Origin: Aliigemmobacter aestuarii
GTDB lineage: Bacteria; Pseudomonadota; Alphaproteobacteria; Rhodobacterales; Rhodobacteraceae
Assembly (NCBI RefSeq): GCF_004799285.1
Contig: NZ_SSND01000004.1
Span: 62,001 to 126,000, forward strand
Reading direction: 5' to 3'
DNA: 64,000 nt
The notes under the pieces were generated by a model. The model was not told where the DNA came from. It did no database searches and saw only the letters and a list, made by a program, of their open reading frames with translations. Below are positions 58,854-64,000 of the stretch, one piece after another. A program made the position numbers and the translations under genes. How positions within the stretch are numbered: position 1 is the first letter of the stretch; each line of letters opens with the position of its first letter.

Positions 58854-59381
58854 ATGCCGTATCTGATCGGTCTTCTGGTGGTTCTGGCCGGGGCGTGGTT
58901 CTGGATCAACCGCGCGCGGCAGGCCGCGCAGGGGGCGCAGGAGCTGGCCGACATGGCGGGCGACGTGCTTTCGGCCGCACGCCGTTTCGGGTTCCGCCGC
59001 CGCGCGAACATCCATCCGGTCGAAAGCATCGAGGATACCGGCCTCGCCATTGCCGGTGCGGGCATGGCCTTCATGGAACTGGGAGGGCTGCCCTCGGCGG
59101 AACAACAGGATGCCCTGGCCATCTCGCTGCAATCGCGGCTCGACATGGCAAAGGACAAGGCAGACGAGGCGCTGATCATTGGGCGCTGGCTTGTCACCGA
59201 ATGCGGCGGCGCGGAGCCCGCGATCACGCGCCTGTCCCGCAGGCTCTATCGCATGGACACCGGTGCGATCACGCCCCTGATGAGCGTGCTGAAGGACGTG
59301 GCGGGGGCCAACCGTGGGGGAATGTCGGACAAGCAGCGCGACGCGGTCGAGGAAATCGCCCGCGCGTTCCGCGTCCGGTAG
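58854..59381 (+). CDS. Conserved hypothetical membrane-anchored protein
   Basis: A 175-residue protein with one N-terminal helix (residues 2-18) and a helical domain (GLAIAGAGMAFMELGG, KADEALIIGRWLVTE). This layout resembles TerB-like folds, but no catalytic or metal-binding residues are recognised. ATG 58854 follows GAGGGG. Confidence 0.75.
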   Translation: MPYLIGLLVVLAGAWFWINRARQAAQGAQELADMAGDVLSAARRFGFRRRANIHPVESIEDTGLAIAGAGMAFMELGGLPSAEQQDALAISLQSRLDMAKDKADEALIIGRWLVTECGGAEPAITRLSRRLYRMDTGAITPLMSVLKDVAGANRGGMSDKQRDAVEEIARAFRVR

Positions 59382-59384
59382 GCG

Positions 59385-60086
59385 TCAGAGGCCGTTCTTG
59401 GCCGAAACGACGACCGGGGCCTTGCGGCCCGGCTTTTCATCGGGCTGGCAATAGGGCTGCTGGCTGATCCAGACGCGCATGTCCTCGCGCTTCGAGGCGC
59501 TGCGGAAGGGGGCCCAGTCCCGGCCAAGCCCACGCTTGCCGTTGCCCACCACCATGTTGTCCTTCGGCACCTGGACCGAGGCGATCTGGATCGCGCAGCG
59601 CAGGTTCGCCTCGCCATCCTTCAGCCCCTCGACGCTGTGCGTGTCGCAGCCGTAGTTCCGGGCGCTGCGCGGGTCGATCTGGGTCAGCCCGATCCACTTG
59701 CCGCCACCGCCCGAGGCGCGCGGGTTCCACGTGCTTTCATGCTTCGCCAGCGCCGAGAACATGCCCACCCAGAAGGCGCGGCGGTCCTCGATGTCGGCCT
59801 TGGCATAGCCGGGGCACCAGGCCTGCACATCGGCCGGAACGGTCTGGGCAAAGACGGGGTCCTTCGCGGCGACGGCGATCAGGGCCTCTTCCGTCCATTC
59901 CTCGGCCTCGGGATGGTGGTCCCATCGCATCGGGGGAACCGGCGACGTGTCGGGGGCAAGCTTCTTGCCCGACAGGAACGACATTGCACCCGAACCGCCA
60001 CCGGTCGATGCCGATGGCCCGGATGCGACGCAGCCGGAAACAAGTGCGATGGTTGCGGCAACAGCCGCGGCACGGACTACAGACAT
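59385..60086 (-). CDS. Lipoprotein with lytic-transglycosylase-like domain
   Basis: A 233-residue protein with a lipobox signal (ALVSGC) and an SLT-like domain: ALAKHESTWNPRASG carries the catalytic-type Glu, followed by WIGLTQIDPRSARNYGC. It probably cleaves peptidoglycan from the outer-membrane face. ATG 60086 is used; the frame extends upstream. Confidence 0.85.
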   Translation of the reverse strand: MSVVRAAAVAATIALVSGCVASGPSASTGGGSGAMSFLSGKKLAPDTSPVPPMRWDHHPEAEEWTEEALIAVAAKDPVFAQTVPADVQAWCPGYAKADIEDRRAFWVGMFSALAKHESTWNPRASGGGGKWIGLTQIDPRSARNYGCDTHSVEGLKDGEANLRCAIQIASVQVPKDNMVVGNGKRGLGRDWAPFRSASKREDMRVWISQQPYCQPDEKPGRKAPVVVSAKNGL

Positions 60087-60265
60087 TCCGAAGCCTCCCC
60101 CGAGGTTACGGGCGGCAGTTTTGCCCTCTGATTCGCCCTGTGGCAAGCTTTTGATCAGATTCGACCGCCCGATCGGCGGGAGTTGGCCGGTCGGCCTGCC
60201 GTCCTCCCCCTTGCCCAGACGCGCCCCGGACCCTAAGAAGGGCGCGATTGCGATAGGGGAAATCC

Positions 60266-61777
60266 ATGCTCGACCTGACCTATGAAGCACCCAAGGCCAA
60301 GGTGATCGCCGGCGCCAAGCACGACTGGGAACTGGTGATCGGGATGGAGATTCACGCGCAGGTGTCCTCGAACGCCAAGCTGTTTTCCGGCGCCTCGACC
60401 GCCGTCGGGGCCGAGCCGAATTCGAACGTCTCTTTCGTGGATGCGGCCATGCCTGGCATGCTGCCCGTCATCAACGAATTCTGCGTCGAACAGGCGGTGC
60501 GGACGGGCATTGGCCTGAAGGCGCGGATCAACCTGTTTTCCGCCTTCGACCGCAAGAATTATTTCTACCCCGACCTGCCGCAGGGCTATCAGATCAGCCA
60601 GCTTTACCACCCCATCGTGGGCGAGGGCGAGGTGATCGTGGAAATGGGCCCCGGCGTCGCCCGGCGTGTCCGGATCGAACGCATCCATCTGGAGCAGGAC
60701 GCGGGCAAGTCGATCCACGACATGGACCCGAACAATTCGTTCGTCGATTTCAACCGCACGGGCGTGGCGCTGATGGAAATCGTCAGCCGCCCTGACATCC
60801 GCGGCCCCGAGGAAGCGGCGGCCTATGTCGCCAAGCTGCGCCAGATCCTGCGTTACCTCGGCACCTGCGACGGCGACATGCAGCATGGCAACCTGCGCGC
60901 TGACGTGAACGTGTCGGTCTGCCGTCCGGGTGATTACGAACGCTATCAGGCGACGCAGGATTTCGGCCATCTGGGCACGCGCTGCGAGATCAAGAACATG
61001 AACTCCATGCGGTTCATCCAGGCCGCCATCGACTATGAGGCGCGCCGTCAGATCGCCATTCTGGAAGACGGCGGCACGGTGGTGCAGGAAACCCGCCTCT
61101 ATGACCCCGACAAGGGCGAGACGCGGTCGATGCGGTCGAAGGAAGAGGCGCATGACTACCGCTATTTCCCGTGCCCCGACCTGCTGCCGCTGGAAATCGA
61201 ACAGGCCTGGGTCGATGACATCGCCGCGCGGATGCCCGAACTGCCGGATGCCAAGAAGGCCCGCTTCATGGCCGATTACGGGCTGACGGATTATGACGCG
61301 AACGTGCTGACCGCCGAACTGGATGCCGCGCATTTCTTCGACGAGGTGGCCAAGGGGCGCGACGGCAAGATCGCTGCCAACTGGGTCATCAACGAACTGT
61401 TCGGGCGGCTGAACAAGGAGGGCCATTCCATCGCCGAAAGCCCGGTTTCGGCGGCGCAACTGGGCGGGCTTCTGGACCTGCTCGGCGATGGCACGATTTC
61501 GGGCAAGATCGCCAAGGACCTGTTCGAGATCCTTTATACCGAAGGCGGTGACCCGCGCGAGATCGTCGAGGCGCGCGGCATGAAGCAGGTCACCGACACC
61601 GGCGCGATCGAGGCGGCGGTGGACCAGATCATCGCGGACAACCCCGCGCAGGTGGAAAAGGCGAAACAGAACCCCAAGCTGGCGGGCTGGTTCGTGGGGC
61701 AGGTGATGAAGGCGACCGGCGGCAAGGCCAACCCGGCGGCGGTCAACGACCTTGTGACGCGGAAACTGGGGCTCTGA
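60266..61777 (+). CDS. gatB: Asp-tRNA(Asn)/Glu-tRNA(Gln) amidotransferase subunit B
   Basis: A 503-residue protein with [22 protein letters not shown] (in parts), [30 protein letters not shown] and the C-terminal YqeY-type region. It binds tRNA and channels ammonia from GatA for transamidation of mischarged tRNA. A strong terminator follows. Confidence 0.97.
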   Translation: MLDLTYEAPKAKVIAGAKHDWELVIGMEIHAQVSSNAKLFSGASTAVGAEPNSNVSFVDAAMPGMLPVINEFCVEQAVRTGIGLKARINLFSAFDRKNYFYPDLPQGYQISQLYHPIVGEGEVIVEMGPGVARRVRIERIHLEQDAGKSIHDMDPNNSFVDFNRTGVALMEIVSRPDIRGPEEAAAYVAKLRQILRYLGTCDGDMQHGNLRADVNVSVCRPGDYERYQATQDFGHLGTRCEIKNMNSMRFIQAAIDYEARRQIAILEDGGTVVQETRLYDPDKGETRSMRSKEEAHDYRYFPCPDLLPLEIEQAWVDDIAARMPELPDAKKARFMADYGLTDYDANVLTAELDAAHFFDEVAKGRDGKIAANWVINELFGRLNKEGHSIAESPVSAAQLGGLLDLLGDGTISGKIAKDLFEILYTEGGDPREIVEARGMKQVTDTGAIEAAVDQIIADNPAQVEKAKQNPKLAGWFVGQVMKATGGKANPAAVNDLVTRKLGL

Positions 61778-61810
61778 TCCCGGCGGACGCTGCACCCTGG
61801 GCACATCGAA

Positions 61811-61838
61811 GGGCCACCCGTAGCGGGTGGCCCTTTTT
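61811..61838 (+). terminator. Rho-independent terminator of gatB
   Basis: GGGCCACCCG (61811-61820) and CGGGTGGCCC (61824-61833) form a perfect 10-bp stem with loop TAG, followed by TTTTT. Confidence 0.95.
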
Positions 61839-61871
61839 CATCCCACCAGATGCTGTGGCGGGCAGGCAGGC

Positions 61872-61957
61872 TGTGGCAGGTTTTCACCGACCCGCCCGGA
61901 TTTTCCTGCCAAAACTTGGCCTTGGCCGGGCTTCCGGCTATAGTGTGGCAGGTTTTC
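61872..61957. repeat. Two 14-bp direct repeats upstream of the DUF4177 gene
   Basis: TGTGGCAGGTTTTC occurs at 61872-61885 and 61944-61957, 72 bp apart; the second copy ends 16 nt before the DUF4177 start codon. Their position suggests tandem regulator sites or a small duplication. Confidence 0.75.
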
Positions 61958-61973
61958 CGGGTTGGGGGCAGCG

Positions 61974-62423
61974 ATGCAGCGGTTTGAATACAGGGTCGTT
62001 CCGGCGCCGAGGAAGGGCGAAAAGGCCAGGGGCGCCAAGACGACGGGCGACCGCTTTGCGCTGGCCCTGACCCATCTGATGAACGAGATGGGGGCCGATG
62101 GCTGGGAATACCTGCGGGCCGACACGCTGCCCTGCGAGGAACGCGTGGGCCTGACCGGCAAGACGACGAGCTTCCAGAACATGCTGGTGTTCCGCCGCGC
62201 CCAGGCCGCGGCAGTGCAGACCGCGCCGGTCGAGGGGCATGCCGCCGCGCCGGTGGTGCCCACCGTGTCGCCCGGCGATGCGCCCGCGCCTGCGGTAGCC
62301 CCTGCGGTGGCCCCCGTCGAACGCCCGGTCGAAGGCGCGGCCCGTCCGGTCGGTCCCGCCGCGGGCGAGGGTGGCAAGGCCCCGGCCCTTGGCCCGGCCC
62401 GGCCCGAGATGGCGGCGGAATAA
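61974..62423 (+). CDS. DUF4177 domain protein with Pro/Ala-rich tail
   Basis: A 149-residue protein. Residues 1-65 form a DUF4177 domain (MQRFEYRVVPAPRKGEK, MGADGWEYLRADTLPCEE), and residues 70-149 form a low-complexity Pro/Ala/Val tail with repeated APAVAP-type units. The function is unknown. ATG 61974 is preferred because homologues begin MQRFEYRVV. Confidence 0.82.
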   Translation: MQRFEYRVVPAPRKGEKARGAKTTGDRFALALTHLMNEMGADGWEYLRADTLPCEERVGLTGKTTSFQNMLVFRRAQAAAVQTAPVEGHAAAPVVPTVSPGDAPAPAVAPAVAPVERPVEGAARPVGPAAGEGGKAPALGPARPEMAAE

Positions 62424-62702
62424 CCCCGGACCATTCGCGATCCGCAAGGCAGGCCGCGCCCTTGGAAGGGGCGGGCGGTCTGTGTCTTGTCCTGCCCCGT
62501 CGGGCCACCTATGTTGTTTTCTGGCGGGTTCTGCTCTTCGCGTGCGGGTCTCTTTTCCAGTGGCCGATAAGCAAGCGAACGGGGGCTGGCTCTGGCAGGA
62601 TCCTGGTCCTGCTACCTGGCGCCCACCTGAGACCTCTGGCTCTCGGGAAAACCATGACACCCACGGTCGCTGCGGGCCCGCCACACCCCCCCTTGCGGCA
62701 GG
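62424..62702. other. Gene-free region downstream of the DUF4177 gene
   Basis: About 280 bp without a convincing gene. A weak GC-rich stem (CCGCGCCC with GGGCGGGCGG near 62455-62478) follows the DUF4177 gene. The rest has lower coding character, and nothing else is recognised. Confidence 0.35.
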
Positions 62703-62728
62703 AAAAAAGGGCGCGGTTGCCCGCGCCC
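62703..62728 (-). terminator. Rho-independent terminator of the DUF481 gene
   Basis: On the minus strand GGGCGCG and CGCGCCC (plus 62722-62728 and 62709-62715) form a 7-bp stem with loop GGCAAC and a run of six T. It sits 35 bp after the DUF481 stop. Confidence 0.9.
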
Positions 62729-62763
62729 CAGTTGGTGAAAAAGATCGCGGGGTCAGCCGTCGG

Positions 62764-63594
62764 TCAGAACCCGTAGACCAGCGACACGCCCAGCTTGTTG
62801 TCGGTGCGGATGGCACGGCTGTCGTTGTATTCGGTCAGATAGCTGACCCGGGTCGAGAAGGCGTCGGTCATCTTGAAATTCACGCCCAGATCGTTGTTCA
62901 CCCGCAGCGCGGTATCCGACTTCAGGATATCCGTGTCATTGGTGGCAAAGATGTTGTCGTTGAACTTCCAGAAGAAGCGAGACGAGGCGATATAGCCGGT
63001 TTCGCTGGTCGAGGCGCCAAGCCCGTCTTCCAGATAGCTGATGCCCACGCCGGACTGCACCCGCCAGGCCATGTCGGGCGTGTTGAGCACCCGGTAGCCC
63101 GGACCAAAGCCCAGGAATGCGTCCTTCTGGACATCGCCCGCCGTGGCGGCCAGCCCGTCGGTCTTTACCCGACCCAGCACAAAGCCATAGACCTGGTCGT
63201 TGAAGTAGTAGTTGGCGTCATAGACACCAAAGACGTCTTCCTTGGTCTTGCGGCCGGCGGATTCGGTGAAATCCAGCGCAACGCCGATGTTCTGGACAAA
63301 GTTGCCTTGTGCGTGGCGGATGCGTGCGCCCAGTGAGAATTCCTGGCTGTCGGTGTTTCCGGTCTTGCCGGTATAGCCGACCGAGGCGCTGCCCGAGAGG
63401 CCCGGACGGAATTCGGGAAAGGCAAAACGGCTGGCGTCGTTGGCGCGATCCAGATCATCGGTCACCGCTTCGGTGATGTCGTCGATGCGGTCATCGACGG
63501 CCTCGGTGCCGGTCAGGTCGGTCTGGGCGAAGGCCGTGGTGCCAAGGGCGATCAGGGCAGCGGAAAGGCCGACAATGTGACGTGCATTCTTCAT
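62764..63594 (-). CDS. DUF481 outer-membrane beta-barrel protein
   Basis: A 276-residue protein with a signal peptide (cut near AFAQT), an acidic linker (DDRIDDITEAVTDDL), then a barrel with alternating hydrophobic strands (SGSASVGYTGKTGNTDSQEF in parts) and a C-terminal aromatic residue (VSLVYGF) as BAM signal. This is the YdiY/DUF481 family. ATG 63594 follows AAAGGAA. Confidence 0.88.
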   Translation of the reverse strand: MKNARHIVGLSAALIALGTTAFAQTDLTGTEAVDDRIDDITEAVTDDLDRANDASRFAFPEFRPGLSGSASVGYTGKTGNTDSQEFSLGARIRHAQGNFVQNIGVALDFTESAGRKTKEDVFGVYDANYYFNDQVYGFVLGRVKTDGLAATAGDVQKDAFLGFGPGYRVLNTPDMAWRVQSGVGISYLEDGLGASTSETGYIASSRFFWKFNDNIFATNDTDILKSDTALRVNNDLGVNFKMTDAFSTRVSYLTEYNDSRAIRTDNKLGVSLVYGF

Positions 63595-63719
63595 AATACG
63601 GGTTCCTTTGCAGCGTTCGTTCACCGGGCCTCATGCCCGCTGGGTCAACGCGAGGAACGTATGAACATTGTTCCTATTTGAAAAATTCAAAATAATTGCA
63701 GATCATATGAGAATTACTC

Positions 63720-64000
63720 TTATCCTTCGGCGGGAACTTGCCGATCCTCCTCCCCACCTTCGCCCCCACCTTCCTCCTCGCCCTCGACCAGGTCGTGAAC
63801 GTCCTCGTCGATCGCCGCGACGACCTGCGACAGCACCAATTGCGCGGCATCGGCAATGTCCGATGGCAAGTCCTCGCGCCAGACGGAATAGGCGGGATAG
63901 GGAAAGTCGGGCGCATCCTCGACCAGATGCAGCAGGCCTGCCTCGACATAGCGCAGGGCGCTGCGCGCGGGAATGTAGGCGGCAAACTCGCGACGCGAGA
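63720..64000 (-). CDS. LysR-type regulator, C-terminal fragment (5' part beyond window)
   Basis: The 93 codons at the window edge read REFAAYIPARSALRYVEAG and DAPDFPYPAYSVWRED (each in part), resembling the end of LysR effector-binding domains. It is followed by a strongly acidic Glu/Gly tail (GEEEGGGEGGEED). The N-terminus, including the HTH, is outside the window, so the assignment is moderate. Confidence 0.55.
   Translation of the reverse strand, partial: SRREFAAYIPARSALRYVEAGLLHLVEDAPDFPYPAYSVWREDLPSDIADAAQLVLSQVVAAIDEDVHDLVEGEEEGGGEGGEEDRQVPAEG

Overview
The window is a 64 kb chromosomal segment of a GC-rich alphaproteobacterium, most probably a member of the Rhodobacteraceae (Paracoccus/Rhodobacter-like). 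Supporting signs are the aa3 oxidase assembly cluster ctaC-ctaB-small protein-ctaG-ctaE followed by SURF1, thrC and an M16 peptidase; an Hda-type DnaA homologue beside ppk1-ppx; the short alphaproteobacterial ProS; an LdtR-type MarR regulator; a DUF6324 protein; and a tRNA-His that lacks an encoded G-1 and carries A73. There is no integrase, transposase, phage module or CRISPR array. It reads as core chromosome with a few accessory genes.

Left part (1-16.6 kb): an AI-2E-type permease-hda-ppk1-ppx operon runs leftward and proS runs rightward. A 680 bp gap follows that holds tandem hairpins with a good intrinsic terminator. Then come a methyltransferase, lolC-lolD (lipoprotein export), a lipoprotein cytochrome c, a YdcZ-type permease, a ClpP-like periplasmic protein, an acyltransferase, an L,D-transpeptidase, parE and a glutathione S-transferase. 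A 28-bp perfect palindrome lies between parE and the transferase gene, and a 13-bp tandem repeat abuts the transferase start.

Middle (16.7-31.6 kb): a LuxR-type regulator is fused to an alpha/beta-hydrolase whose catalytic triad is degenerate. Next are ppk2 behind a candidate FNR box, a DUF1007-NicO metal export pair with a His-rich loop, a MATE exporter, an aspartate aminotransferase, XRE-sdhE, an ldtR-like regulator, and a capsule export set (kpsS, Wza/KpsD-like, kpsC) transcribed leftward.

Right part (31.7-64 kb): riboflavin synthase, an FAD oxidase, and a tightly coupled leftward run from cytochrome oxidase subunit II through heme O synthase, Cox11, subunit III, SURF1, threonine synthase and M16 peptidase to an acetyltransferase. 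It continues with tldD (a second candidate FNR box sits between it and ctaC), an orphan RTX protein, tex, a methyltransferase, tRNA-His, mmcB, malate synthase G, an ArsR-SRPBCC pair, an atypical photolyase/cryptochrome with its DUF2256 partner, pepN, a lytic-transglycosylase-like lipoprotein, gatB, a DUF4177 protein, a DUF481 outer-membrane protein and the 3' end of a LysR regulator.

Functional themes are polyphosphate synthesis and degradation (ppk1, ppx, ppk2), envelope biogenesis (lolCD, Ldt, LdtR, kps, lytic transglycosylase) and aerobic respiration (cta genes, sdhE). I saw no obviously new multi-gene system. The best leads are single-gene or site-level: the pseudo-hydrolase regulator, the photolyase with altered flavin-site residues, the tandem-hairpin leader and the two FNR-like boxes.
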